Of a stretch of 64,000 bases of DNA, positions 48,944 to 60,414 are shown one piece after another. The translations under genes and the position numbers were made by a program. The stretch comes from Cryptomeria japonica (Eukaryota; Streptophyta; Pinopsida; Cupressales; Cupressaceae), in contig NC_081410.1 of the NCBI RefSeq assembly GCF_030272615.1, positions 143,683,349 to 143,747,348 of the forward strand, read 5' to 3'. The number at the start of each line of letters is the position of its first letter. Within the stretch, counting starts at the first letter, position 1. The notes under the pieces were generated by a model. It was not told where the DNA came from and searched no databases. It saw nothing but the letters and a program-made list of their open reading frames with translations.

Positions 48944-49414
48944 ATGGGATCTGATTGGATAGTTGATCCTGGAGTTGGGTGCTTTTATGTTATCAATAAA
49001 CAGGATGAAGTTTCAGATGATGAGGCTGAATCAATCATCGAAAAATTTCTTGGCAGTCTAGACTCAGTAGAGAGTGATGTCCAAGTGGAGGTTGAAACCA
49101 AATGTCATTGGTGGGATGGCTGGAAAAAGGAGGAGACTTTGGCTGAAGAAGAAGAGGGTTTGTTGTATTCGTTGTTTGAAGAAGAGACTGGTTTGTTTCC
49201 CTTCCAAGATGAGAAGGATGCCTCCCAGGGTGAGGAGGATGTAGTCTCGAATCTAGTGAATGAGGATGACCCTGAAGAAGAACAAGCAGATTGCAGAAGT
49301 GATGGTTTATTATTGCAGATTGCAGCAGTGGAGGCAGAGTGGAATGCATTGATTGTAGGTACTACACAAGTGGAATGCTTCATATACCCAACAGGGTGCA
49401 CCAACTTACTTTGA
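48944..49414 (+). CDS. Unidentified acidic 156-residue open frame
   Basis: The frame begins 22 bases after the primer-binding-like site, the position of a retroelement leader or gag. The product is very acidic (EETLAEEEEGLLYSLFEEET, NEDDPEEEQADC) with no zinc knuckle or known domain. The end of the frame runs into GCTTCATATACCCAACA, a word also found at the LTR boundary near 48,476. It may be a rearranged gag fragment. Confidence 0.3.
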   Translation: MGSDWIVDPGVGCFYVINKQDEVSDDEAESIIEKFLGSLDSVESDVQVEVETKCHWWDGWKKEETLAEEEEGLLYSLFEEETGLFPFQDEKDASQGEEDVVSNLVNEDDPEEEQADCRSDGLLLQIAAVEAEWNALIVGTTQVECFIYPTGCTNLL

Positions 49415-49854
49415 GCCTTTTGTTCAAGAGATTTATTTGGAAGCTTATGAGCATGATGTAGATTTGGTGCAACATTTCAATGTGTTGGAGAATTCATTTG
49501 GTTGCATGTCTAAAAAAGGAATCATATCTCTAGATAGCATGTTGTATAAAGGGGAAATTCTGTGGGGTTCAGTTGATGAGAGAAGTCCACACTTCTAAGG
49601 TTGAAAATCACTTTGGGGTACAAAAGTAGTTGCAAATTTTCAAATGTCTCCATGTATTGGCCCAAGATGCAAGTTGATGTTTAAAAATTCATTCCTATTA
49701 GAATATTACATTTTCCACCACTTAGTTTAGACAACGGTTCTAGTGATAATTACTTGCAGTTCTTCAGTTATAGTTATATCAACTATATTTCTCCTTTTTA
49801 AATTTGTTCACTGTTCATCAATGAAATCAATCAAGAATTTTACCCTCTCAATTT

Positions 49855-49866
49855 GGTATCAGAGCA
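49855..49866 (+). promoter_or_regulatory. Second primer-binding-like site TGGTATCAGAGC
   Basis: The site follows CAATCAAGAATTTTACCCTC, a typical copia LTR ending. It marks another plus-strand copia element start. The LTR upstream is not delimited. Confidence 0.55.
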
Positions 49867-51300
49867 AGGTGTGCACAAAAGCATGGTAGTTGGAGTGACG
49901 TAATGCCTGAAGGTTGGTAGAGAATGAGATACCCTATATTTTATAAGAGTCTGTACACAAAATCATGGTGGAGCCGACATTTAACTGTAGTTCTTTCACT
50001 ATGTTTCTCAAACTAAGTAAATTTTAGTTGCCATTCTCTTTCACATAGTTTAATGATCAATGTTCATGTTGAAAATCTAATATGCAAAGTTATCAATGAA
50101 AGGTTAAAAAATATTGGTTGTGACTATCCATTCTAAACTAAATATGTGGCTATAATCCAACAAGAAGCATGCATCTGAGGCCATAGAAGAAGAATGGTTT
50201 ACCCCCCCACATGACCTTACGAAAGAGGCAGATGCCCATATTGGGCTTCTCTTTCTCTTCCTTTTCTTATTAAGGGAGTGTTGTTGTAGCAGAGTAGAGC
50301 ATTGTACTAGCATAGAGGTTAGGAAAAGGAGATGTGATGGTTTTCTATTGAAGGATAGAATAGCAGTGTTGGGCAATGGCATGGATTATTTGTGGCATAT
50401 GTCATTGTTATCCAAATGCTTGTATAAAATGTCAAAAGCCCAATTAATGACATCAAATTTTTCATCAATTGCGGTGGTGGCTCATATAGTGTTGGCCATT
50501 TTTTATGCAATTTAGTTCTATAGGGTAGATGTGTTCGCTATTAGTTTAAGAATATGTACATGAACTACAACCATAGTTTTGGCAACATAAATCAAGAGAA
50601 AATGACTTGCCATGCTTAATACCTAGATTATGTTGCATCAACCAATAAGAGGAATAAGCGGGAAAGTGTCTAATATTGAGGTTCAAACAAAATAAATAAG
50701 GTTTCACAAGATAAATGTGGTTAGATTACTATTTGGGATTATAGTGTAAATAATTGAACACTTCTTCAAGGATATTGATGGGACAATTACATATCTTTAG
50801 TGAAAGCTTTGGGTATGGCCTTATTAATGGAGTGATTGATCAAGTGTCTATTGTACCTATTACTCCTCTATCAAAGGTTGTAGTACTTCCTCTGGTGCTA
50901 CGTTTTGGAGGGTAAAGGACTAAAAATTTGTGGCACTGAAGGCTGTAGGTTTTCCATCATCTCAAGCTAGCTTATCACTTAAGGATGGCATTTTGTATGA
51001 GAAGCACATGAATTTGTTTTTACTTTTTGTTTTTTATTGGTTGGCATATTTTACATTGCATATATTGTGAACTTTTCTTTTTGAAGACAAGTAAGAGACT
51101 TGGTGAATTCATTATGGATTGTTGTCCAAATAGTTCATGAGACAACTTGATGGAGCAATGGATTGTTGTCCAATAATTTAAGGATCTATGATTCAAGAGT
51201 TCAAGGAGGTGGTAATCCTGAAACTTGTGAATTCAACTTAGAGCTCTATACCCTTCCAACATTTAGAAGGCACTTGAGGGAGTTCCACTTAATTCAAGAT
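49867..51300 (+). other. Decayed interior of a copia element or unrelated DNA
   Basis: No frame is supported. By position it could be the eroded interior between the primer-binding site at 49,855 and the pol end at 51.3-51.5 kb. Confidence 0.3.
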
Positions 51301-51329
51301 TTGTTTCTTTAAAGAAAAATCTTCTCAAT

Positions 51330-51510
51330 ACTATGTATTTATTAAGTATCATTTCTTGAAGGAGAAAGTTAGTGATGAAGAAGTAAAATTGGAGTATGTA
51401 TCTACAAAAGATCATATTGCATATATTTTCACTAAGTCTTTGCCTGTAGATACATTTGAGTATTTGAGAGACAAATGAGGAGTCTCTACCCCTCTTGATG
51501 AGAACTAGGT
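51330..51510 (+). pseudogene. Copia RNase H C-terminal remnant
   Basis: The plus strand reads HFLKEKVSDEEVKLEYVSTK, then DHIAYIFTKSLPVDTFEYLR. This is the conserved end of copia RNase H, where the usual text is Q-x-AD-x-FTK-x-L. A TGA replaces the codon soon after (DK-stop-GV). Confidence 0.75.
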
Positions 51511-51845
51511 GCATTGAGATGCATCAATCCGATGGACTTTACAATCTTATCTCATTATTTAGGTTGATGAGTTGATGTTGCTGCTCAACTGGAGTAGTTA
51601 GTGAGTTGTTTCAGAGTTGTAAATTTATTCTTAGGGGAAGAGATTGTTCTTTCTAGTGGGGAGAGAAGCTTAGCTAGTTTATATATTTGGCATTCCTGTC
51701 AAAGGGGGAGAGAAGCATGTTCAAAACTGTTTTATCTTTGGAGCTTTATGTGCATGATCTTAGGGGGAGCCTGTTAGATTTTTCTGATGTTGACCTATTC
51801 CTTTGCATTGATTGTTTTTCACATTTATATGTTGTCATCAATGCT

Positions 51846-52200
51846 AAAGGGGGAGATTATTGGACATTATTGTTGACAGGATATGTTGTTGTCATTGATG
51901 TCAACATATTCTTGTGCTTTGGTATTGCGGAGAATTGTTTTGGTGATCTGGTGATTGCATTTGAGGTTTAGGTCTTTCTGTTCATTGGCTAGAAGAGTCT
52001 AGTTTTTTATCTGGTGAGCTCTGGTATGGTCATATCTTGTGTTGCAAATTTGGGAGAATGTCTTCTAGGATGTTCATGTGTATCTTCATTTCAAGTGGTT
52101 CATTATTTGGTGCTCTGAAAGCTATCTTTCTTATCCGAATTTCTATTGTGAAGTGTTCTTTAATGTTAGTGTGTTGATCGATGAAGATTTTCATAAGTGG
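51846..52200 (+). mobile_element. Polypurine tract and 3' LTR of the same copia fragment
   Basis: AAAGGGGGAGAT (about 51,846-51,857) is followed by TGTTGACAGG at 51,871. This layout, including repeated GGGGGAG words at 51.7-51.8 kb, fits the Sirevirus/Maximus-like side of copia. The right end of the LTR is not fixed. Confidence 0.45.
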
Positions 52201-52204
52201 ATAA

Positions 52205-53050
52205 GTGCACCAAGATGGTGAACAAAAAGGGGGGTATAAGTGGCCAGTTTTTTTTCTTCTGAAAATAGGTAAACCTGAACTTCAAAGAGATATTTGAAGG
52301 TCATGCACTCAAAACTAGGTGTTGAGAAAAGAATAAGATTTTTAGTACTCTGAATCTAGTTTCTAAAATACTATTTTTTAAAAAAATTGGATAAGATTAA
52401 GAGAGTCAAACCTTTCACGCACGAAAAATTGTTCCTGATTTTTTCAGAAAAACATAACATAGTTGTTTTCGTGCACTGCACAAAATATATAGTTAGATTT
52501 AGTATTTTGCAAAACCCTTTGGTAGGATGATAGGTAAGAGTGGGATCTATAAGTTGTGTATTTTTTTGTAATTTTCCGTTGAGTATTTTTTTTTTATGAC
52601 TTTTTGAAGTGACTAAATCCTGAAAATTTGGTACCTGTTTGTGCGTTGGACATAACTTGCATCAAAATAATAAAAAAAATGCAAACTTTTTTTTATAAAG
52701 TGTATATAATCTAGTATAGAACAATAATATGTAATTTATTTTGAATTTGGTTAAGTATATCAAAAGTTTTTAAAAAATGGTAGACATATGTCTGTGAGGA
52801 CTATCAAGGCACTGATAAAGAAAATTAAAGTTTACTATGCTAATGTTGTCCAAAAATAGAAAAATTTATATGGTCAAAAAATTGAGAAGATGTGTGAGAT
52901 TATGGTGGTAATTTTAGAGATACCCACTTGATCATTTGTAAATCTGATGACGACGAAGTCAAGAAATCATGTTGGAGGATGAAAAAATGTGTAAAGGGAC
53001 AAAAATGGGGGAGAAATGGGCTTGCAAGCCTTAGGGTAGTTTTCCAACCC
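52205..53050. other. AT-rich DNA upstream of the palindrome cluster
   Basis: Contains the 23-bp block shared with 45.3 kb. Otherwise nothing is supported. Confidence 0.4.
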
Positions 53051-53062
53051 TCTTACCAAGCC

Positions 53063-53682
53063 AAAACCCGCATGGGTTTTGAAAAACAAAAAGTACTATT
53101 CGTATTTCTAAACAACTCGTACGAGTTATGTAGAACTAAAACCATTATTTTGTGTTTCACAAAACCCGTACGGGTTATGTAAAACTAAAAACATTTTTTT
53201 GTGTTTCACAAAACCCATACGTGTTATGAAGACATAATAATGTATGCTTTTAAACTTAGCATTTACTACTCATATGTTAGACATACCTATATAATATGTG
53301 TTTATGTATGTATATATGCATATCTATAGTTATATATACATATATTTATGTAGATATATGTATATATGTTTGTATACATTCATGTATCTCTTCTTTTTCT
53401 CTCTCTCTCATCTTCCTTCCCCCATCACCGTCTGTCTATTCTAAGCCCTAATTATCCTCCTTGAGTTCTATTTCATCTCTCTCCCCCTCACACTTCTCTC
53501 TTTTTTGATTCTCTCACCCTTTTCTCCTTCTCGTTCTCTCTCTACCTCATGTCTCTCACCCTCTCCTCCTCCTACTCTCTCTCCCTATCCCATTCTCTCT
53601 CTCTCTCTCATTATCCTATCCTATTCTCACCCTCTCCCCCTTCCCTCTCTTTCTCCCCCCTCTCCCTCCCCCTCTCATTATC

Positions 53683-53744
<62 letters not shown>

Positions 53745-53833
53745 ATTTATCCTATTCTCCTTATCTTTGCTCTCCCTCTCCCTCTCCCTCTCTCCCAATT
53801 TCTCCTATATCTCTCCCCCTCTCCTTATCCTAT

Positions 53834-53899
<66 letters not shown>

Positions 53900-54043
53900 C
53901 CAATCTCCCTCTCTCTCCCTCTCCTTTTTCCAATCTCCCTCTCACCCTCTCATTTTCCAAATCTCCCTCCCTCCCCCTCTCCTTAACCCCTTCCCTCTTT
54001 GTCGCTAACTCTCTCTCCATTCCCCTCTCCTTATCCTATTCTA

Positions 54044-54122
<79 letters not shown>

Positions 54123-54192
54123 TACATAACCCGTACGGGTTATGAGAAATTGTGAACGTTCACATTAAAGGTTTCCATTACCCGTACAAGTT
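53063..54192. promoter_or_regulatory. Cluster of CGTACG-centred palindromes (candidate transposase-binding sites)
   Basis: Six related sites occur: AAAACCCGCATGGGTTTT (53,063-53,080), AACTCGTACGAGTT (53,114-53,127), AACCCGTACGGGTT (53,163-53,176), AACCCATACGTGTT (53,212-53,225), CATAACCCGTACGGGTTATG (54,125-54,144, a perfect 20-bp palindrome) and ACCCGTACAAGTT (about 54,180-54,192). Most are followed by ATG and preceded by A or CACAA. A different 14-bp palindrome, TGTGAACGTTCACA, is at 54,151-54,164. A pyrimidine tract separates the fourth and fifth sites. The cluster ends about 390 bp before the transposase-like start codon. Confidence 0.6.
53395..54118. repeat. Pyrimidine tract with three pure (CT)n runs
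   Basis: Pure CT runs are at about 53,684-53,742, 53,837-53,893 and 54,045-54,117, within C/T-rich text. Frames here are artefacts. Confidence 0.95.
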
Positions 54193-54675
54193 ATGGGAAA
54201 ATCTTAATATATTTTAGTCCCAATGACCTAAAAACTAGCATTGCAAGTTGTTTGAAGGCCCCACTACTTTTGCACATGATTTTCCTGGGATGATAACAGT
54301 CAGGTTTTCATATTTTTTTGTCACTTTTTCTTTGAAATGATTGATTTGTCTCATATATTGGATTGTTTTTTAAGTTATTTTATCATTGTTACTTTAGGTT
54401 ATAACAAAATGATGATAATTTGTTTTTTTTTTGCTTTGATCATGATTGATTTTTCTTGTATTTTGGTTTTTTTCGAAATTATTTTATTAATGTTACTTTA
54501 GATTATAACAAAATGATGATCATTTGTTTTTTTTTTGCTATTTGATTGTGGATTGTCATCATGATGTTATGTGTAGGACAATGGGAAAGAACAAGAGAGG
54601 AACAAATGAACAAAGAGAGGCAACAAAGGAAAGACAAAGGGAGCGTATGAGGAGATTACGTGAAGGTACGTCATC

Positions 54676-54900
54676 TAATGCACCTAATGAAAGTGATGAA
54701 CATTCAACAATTGAAATTGATATGATGAATGCACCAAATAAAAATGATCAACATACACCAATTCAAATACATATGATGAATGCACCTAATAAATGCAATG
54801 AACATACACCATTTGAAAATGATTTGGTGAATGCACATGTTAATGACATTGGAGAAGATATACCATTTGAATTTGATGTGATCAATGCACATAATGCACC
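54676..54900 (+). repeat. 51-bp coding tandem repeat inside the transposase-like gene
   Basis: Imperfect units beginning AATGCACC encode NAPNESDEHSTIEIDMM and relatives (NAPNKNDQHT..., NAPNKCNEHT..., NAHVNDIGED...). They are Asn- and acid-rich and lie in a probable disordered linker. Confidence 0.8.
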
Positions 54901-57429
54901 TAATGAAAATGAAGAGAATGCACCAATCTTAACACCTCTTAGAATAATTCATAGAAAACCAAAGTTCCTAATAGATATTGATGAAAATATTGTGAAGCCA
55001 ATGCATGATAAAATTTCCAAAAAAACTTGTAGAAGAACGGTTAGAAGAATTTGGAATAACTATTTTGAAAACTTAAATCAAAGTAGAAGATACCAATTAG
55101 TTGTTGAAATGATTAAAAATTTGAAATTTAGAGAGACAATGAAAATTTTGGGGTTAAGAACATCCGAAAATAATAGTGAAAGAACCATTGTGAGAAATAT
55201 TTTTGATGCATACCAAGCCATTGGTTCGAAATCACGCACTAAAGATGCTAATGTTACTCTTCGTGTCCTCACATCAACCATAATGGGAAAGGAAATAAAA
55301 AAATCTTGTTTAATAAGAAAAACAAGCAAGTCATTAAGGATAAGTAGAACCACATTACACTATGCCTTAGAGAGGCAAGAGAAAATCGAGGATCTTGACA
55401 ATAATTCTCTTTGGGCATTCTCGGGTAGACTCCCATGCAAGGACAAGGTTGTTGTTGATGCACTAAGAACATTAATTGAGAAATATTGGCATGACAACAC
55501 AAGGGTTTCACCCAACCAAAGAGATGTTGTTAGAAGACAAATTGGAATTAGTAATCGTGAGCCACATCCAAAACACTATTTAGATACAACTCAAACACAA
55601 TTTTATGAAAGGTTTCTTCAAAGCTTTCCTCAGATTAAAACTAGTCAAAGATTTTTTGAGATGACAAAATCATTTTATGTTAAGATTAATCATGCACGTA
55701 CTACATTTTGTTGTAGGGTCCATGTTGAATTTTCCATGCATTATGATATTTATCGCTATATATGTTGTACTTTGTACACTAACGATGTTTTACAGGAATG
55801 TGGTCTACAGGCACCTCCTAAGTCACCAAGAGAATTTATTTCAAGTGTACTATGTAGACGAGATGACAGGTGCATTTACTATAAGATGATGTGTTTGAGA
55901 GGTTCTTGTCCTACATGTGGCACTTTGCAACAGTTGCATAGATGCCTACATCTGGATAGCACACATGAAATTGGTAAGGAACTAATTTCTATTGGAAAAT
56001 ACAAGTCAGTCACATATGGTGTTAAAGATGCAGAAGAATTAAAGAGGTGTGAGTTAGTGAAAAGGGATATATGTGTAGCTGATTTTACGAAGATGTTTCA
56101 AGAGAAACTAGTGTGTGAGTACATAGGTCACACACATAGAGCTAGGTGGTTAGATGAGAAATTCAAGTTGTGTAAGGACACTTTCACCCTCGACACTATT
56201 GTCTATATCATTGATTTTGTTGAGAATTATACACTAAAGCCGCAAAATGAAGTACAATCTACATGTATTACCACTCTACACGTTACAATTTTTGTACACA
56301 TAGCATTCATGCATGCACATGATAGCACCGAGGAGGACAAAAAGGTTATAAGAGAATATCACTTCTATATCAGCGATGATCGTACTCATTCCTCAGAGTT
56401 TGTGCAAGGATTCTTTACAATCTTTTATGATATTTTAAGGGAAAGAGATATAAGATACAACCAACACTTAATATGGTTGGACAATTGCATCGCACAATTC
56501 AAAAATGCAAGGATGTTCTATTGGTTGACTAGGATGCATGTGACAAGTGGTGTGCAACATTTTTGGAATTTCATTGAGGTAGGGAATGGAAAGGGAGAGC
56601 ATGATGGTGCAGGAGCATGTGTGAAAAGAGCTCTTACCAGAGAGGAATTAAAGTACGAAGGTGGTGCAATGTTAATAGATGAAGAAACAATTGTGCAATG
56701 GTGTAACTCTACGATGGGACCAGATAATGCAAGTAAGTCTATGGTTTCTAGATATTTTTGGTTAATAAGTGAATCTAACATTGAAAACTATCTAGATTTT
56801 TGTACAATTACTGGATTAAGTGACATGCATTCATTTAGAAGTTCAAATGCAACATCACTAATTATTTATACTAGACAGATTGCATGCTTTTTCTCTTCAT
56901 GTATGCATTTTGTGTGGGATGAATTTGAATCAAAAGAGTGGGTTGACCAATGGTCTTGTAGACCTTTGCAAACCCTAGATACATATCAACTTCCTAGAGC
57001 ACTACAAATGAACCAGATTGAAGCATCAGTGGATTTTGACCATGTACCAGACATAGTTGAACTAGGTAAAGGGTTGCAATTTGCTACAATTTTAAGCTCA
57101 ATTTATTAGTATTAACTTATGCTGATTTTGGTATTAACTTATATCCTTCTATTAAATGCAGGTCAGGTATATGCAGTTATTGTGGATGAGAACAATGAAG
57201 AAGGAACAAATTAATTTTTGTGTCATTGTATTGAGGCCAAAAAGAAATTGACTTCTACAGTGGTTGATGGAGAGGGTATTGAGTACCCAATAGGATCTGT
57301 TGTTGTGACAAGGACATGGCTTAGAAGGTATCGTTGTTGTGTCGAGTTGTATTGAGACCTCTTAAACTCATTTATTTAGCAGTCATTGTATTGATTTTGG
57401 CATTAAATTATCCTTATATAAAATGCAGG

Positions 57430-57469
57430 TACCCTATCAAAAATTCTAATACCCTATCAAAAATTCTAA
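57430..57469 (+). repeat. 20-bp tandem duplication in the last exon
   Basis: TACCCTATCAAAAATTCTAA occurs twice head to tail. Counting one copy only, the exon reads in frame from the previous one (YPIKNSNALLFEDFETHRHI). Two copies shift the frame. Confidence 0.9.
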
Positions 57470-57669
57470 TGCCTTGTTGTTTGAGGACTTTGAGACACAT
57501 AGACATATTCTTCATTACTCAAACCTTCTTGTTGCAACAAATATTCATTTGATTAAATATCATGGTAGACCTCTTAACAAGGATTTGTGGAAAGTTCGTG
57601 AATCTGACCATAAGGCAATACTTGAGACACTAAGGGTTAGAGCTGATCTAGGAGGTTCACTTGATTGAT

Positions 57670-58520
57670 TTTGGGCCATCTAGAAGAATAATTCTACAAT
57701 ATGGTAGAATAATTTTAATAATTTTATATATATCTTTTGCGAAACATTGTAACTTCACTTTTTTGGATGTTCTCTACATGCATATGATTTGCAATATGCA
57801 TATGAGTTGTAATGTGCATATGTAGATGCCAAATTTTGTATATAAAAGCATCAATGAGTTGTAATTTGCATATCTAGATGCTAAATTTTGTATAAAAAAA
57901 CAACAATGAGTTGTAATGTGCATATCTAGATGCTAATTTTTGTATAAAAAAAATGAGTGGTAATTTGCATATTTAGATGCAAAATTTTGTAAATATAAAC
58001 AGTAACGAGCTTGATCATTTATATTAGATGCCAAATTTTATATATGAAAGTCTCCATGGGGCAGATTTTCAAATTTTGAGAGCCCAAATTTATACCATTT
58101 GATTATAAATACATTTGTAATAAACTTGTACCATTTGATTATAATTTGTATTATTTGATTATAAATAACTGTGTCTGATTCTGACATATGTTAAATAACT
58201 TGCAAATGGGTATCTGAATATGCAAATTTTTTTCCAAGTGTTTTGGGAAAGTTTTGAGTTATTATTGAATTACCCGATTTGAAGGGCTAGTACGAATAAG
58301 CCTCCTAAGTGCATTTTTGTGTATTGGGAAGTGAACCAGTCAAATTGGGCATGTGAAAGATTTTTTCAGGGTGTCATAGGTGTGTTAAACCCTTGATATA
58401 TGTTTGGTTAAGCCATTGAAGTTGAAAACCCGATTTGAGCGCTTGGGTGATGCCTTGAGAGTGCATTGAGACAAGGTGTGAAAGGGTGAGAAACCTAGTA
58501 TTGGATGATTGGAGTATGAT
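57670..58520. repeat. AT-rich 3' flank with degenerate short repeats
   Basis: ATGAGTTGTAATNTGCATAT with AGATGCYAAATTTTGTATA recurs about five times between 57,790 and 58,040. The rest shows nothing. Confidence 0.6.
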
Positions 58521-58528
58521 TGGTGAGA

Positions 58529-60412
58529 AACCCAACCATCTAGACACGCTTGTGTAGATGGTTCGTTCCCATGACAAGAAGAATGAAAGATGCACTATTT
58601 GCCACCTTGAGCTGACGGTTTTTGATGATTTTTTATGCGATAGAAAAAATATCACCACAAGAAAATGGAATTGAGTTGTCCAAAACCAAGAGATGTCCTT
58701 TTAGGAAGCGACAACATGACCCCATAGGTTCAAACAAATCATCCATAATTGCCACGGTCTTCGAGTTACGCGACGTCAAAGTTTGACGGTTTTTTCCACT
58801 TTGAACGCTCATGGGAAAACATCGCTATGAGGTGGCTTGAAACGATCAGATGTCTTGGGGAGAGATACAAGGGAACACCTAGAGTAAAACCAACCACCTA
58901 GATGCGCTCACACGGATGCTTCGTTTCCATGATGAGCAAAACAAAAGATGCACTATTTTGCCACCTCTCACTGACGACTTTTGATACAACAAAAAAAATC
59001 TCACCACAAGAAAATGGAATTGAGTTGTCTGAAACTGAGAGAGGATTTTTTACGTAGCAAAAACATGACCTCATAGGTTCAAACGGATCTTCCATAAGTT
59101 CCACGGTCTCCAAGTTACACAATGTCAAAGTTTGACCATTTTTTCCACTTTGAGCACTCAAGGAAAAACGTCACTACGAGGTGGCTCGAAATGATTGGAC
59201 ATCTTGGGGAGTGAAAAAAGGGCACACCTAGCATAAACCTAGCCAACCGAACATGCTTGCATTGATGGCTCGTTCCCACGACGAGCATAACAAAAGATGC
59301 ACTATTTTGCCACCTCTCACTAATGGTTTTTGACGTTTTTTGATGCGACAGAAAAAATCTCAGCACAAAAAAAACACAATCGAGTTGTCCAAAACTTAGA
59401 GAGGCTTTTTTAGGTAGTGAAAACATGACCCCATAGGTTCAAACAGATCATCCATAAGTGCCACGGTCTCCAAGTTACGCAACGTCAAAGTTTGACCATT
59501 TTTTCCACTTTGAGCGCTCAAGGGAAAACGTCGCTATGAGGTGGCTTGGAATGATCGGATGTCTTGGGGAGAAAGAAAAGGGCACACCTAGTGTAAAAGC
59601 AACCACTCAGATGTGCTCGCATTGATGGTTCATTCCCACGATGAGCAGAACAAAAGATGCACTATTTTGCCACCTCTCACTGACGGTTTTTTACGATTTT
59701 TATGCAACATAAAAATTCTCACCACAAGAAAAAGGAATCAAGTTATTTGAAACTGAGAGGATTATTTAGGCAGAGAAAAAATGACCCCATAGGTTCACAC
59801 AGATCATCCATAAGTGCCACGGTCTTCAAGTTAAGCGACGTCAAAGTTTGACCGTTTTTTCCACTTTGAGTGCTCAAGGGAAAACGTCGCTATGAGGTGG
59901 CTTGGAATGATCGGACATCTTGGGGAGAGATAAGGGCACACCTAGCATAAAACCAACCACCCGAATGTGCTTGAGCTGATGGTTTGTTCCCACGATGAGA
60001 AGAACGAAAGATGCACTATTTTGCCACCTCTCACTGACGATTTTTTACGCTTTTTAATGTGACAGAAAAAATATCACCACAAGAAAATGAAATCGATTTG
60101 TCCGAAACTGAGAGAGGATTTTTTAGGAAGAGACAACACGGCCCCATAGGTTCACACAGATTGTCCATAAGTGCCATGGTCTCCAAGTTATGCAACGTCA
60201 AAGTTTGACCATTTTTTCCACTTTGGGCACTCAAGGGAAAACGTCGCTACGAGGTGGCTCCAAACGATCGGATGTCTTGGGGAGCAATACAAGGGAACAT
60301 CTAGTGTAAATCTGACCACCTGGACATGCTCACACTGACGATTCATTCCCATGATGAGCAGAATGAAAGATGCACTATTTTGCCACCTCTCACTGACGGT
60401 TTTTGACGAAAG
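58529..60412. repeat. ~356-bp satellite array, about 5.3 units
   Basis: The anchor TGCACTATTTTGCCACCTC occurs at 58,591, 58,949, 59,298, 59,658, 60,012 and 60,371, giving periods of 358, 349, 360, 354 and 359 bp. Each unit also holds CACCACAAGAAAATGGAAT, CCCCATAGGTTCAAACAGAT, CAAGTTACGCAACGTCAAAG and AAAACGTCGCTATGAGGTGG. It begins near AACCATCTAGACACG and ends abruptly after GGTTTTTGACG. Frames within it are artefacts. Confidence 0.95.
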
Positions 60413-60414
60413 AA

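Larger units (their letters stand above)
54581..57668 (+). pseudogene. DDE-transposase-like gene, three exons
   Basis: Exons are 54,581-57,065, 57,162-57,327 and 57,429-57,668. Junctions GAACTAG|GTAAAG, ATGCAG|GTCAGG, TTAGAAG|GTATCG and ATGCAG|GTACCC keep the frame. The ATG at 54,581 is preferred over 54,524 because GTGTAG|GACAATG looks like an intron end. The N-terminus is basic, followed by four to five 17-residue Asn-rich repeats (NAPN...). Further on are a Cys-rich knuckle (CLRGSCPTCG, about 436-450) and FVENYTLKPQNE. The putative catalytic acids are D599/D600 (YISDDRTHSS), D634 (WLDNCIAQFKN) and E673/D675 (NGKGEHDGAGACVKR). This motif order matches, from memory, unclassified transposase-like proteins also found in animals. 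Damage: TAA at 57,212 in exon 2 and a 20-bp tandem duplication in exon 3. Confidence 0.7.

Noticed and set aside
53505-54129. Open frames up to 167 codons over the CT tract
   Set aside because: Products are only Ser/Leu/Pro from CT repeats, present in several frames at once.
54524-54580. Extending the transposase-like protein 19 codons upstream to the first ATG
   Set aside because: The added residues are hydrophobic and Cys-rich, unlike the basic start that follows, and GTGTAG just before the second ATG looks like an intron end.
58374-60234. Several 67-103-codon minus-strand frames in the satellite
   Set aside because: They repeat with the ~356-bp monomer and change between units; satellite artefacts.
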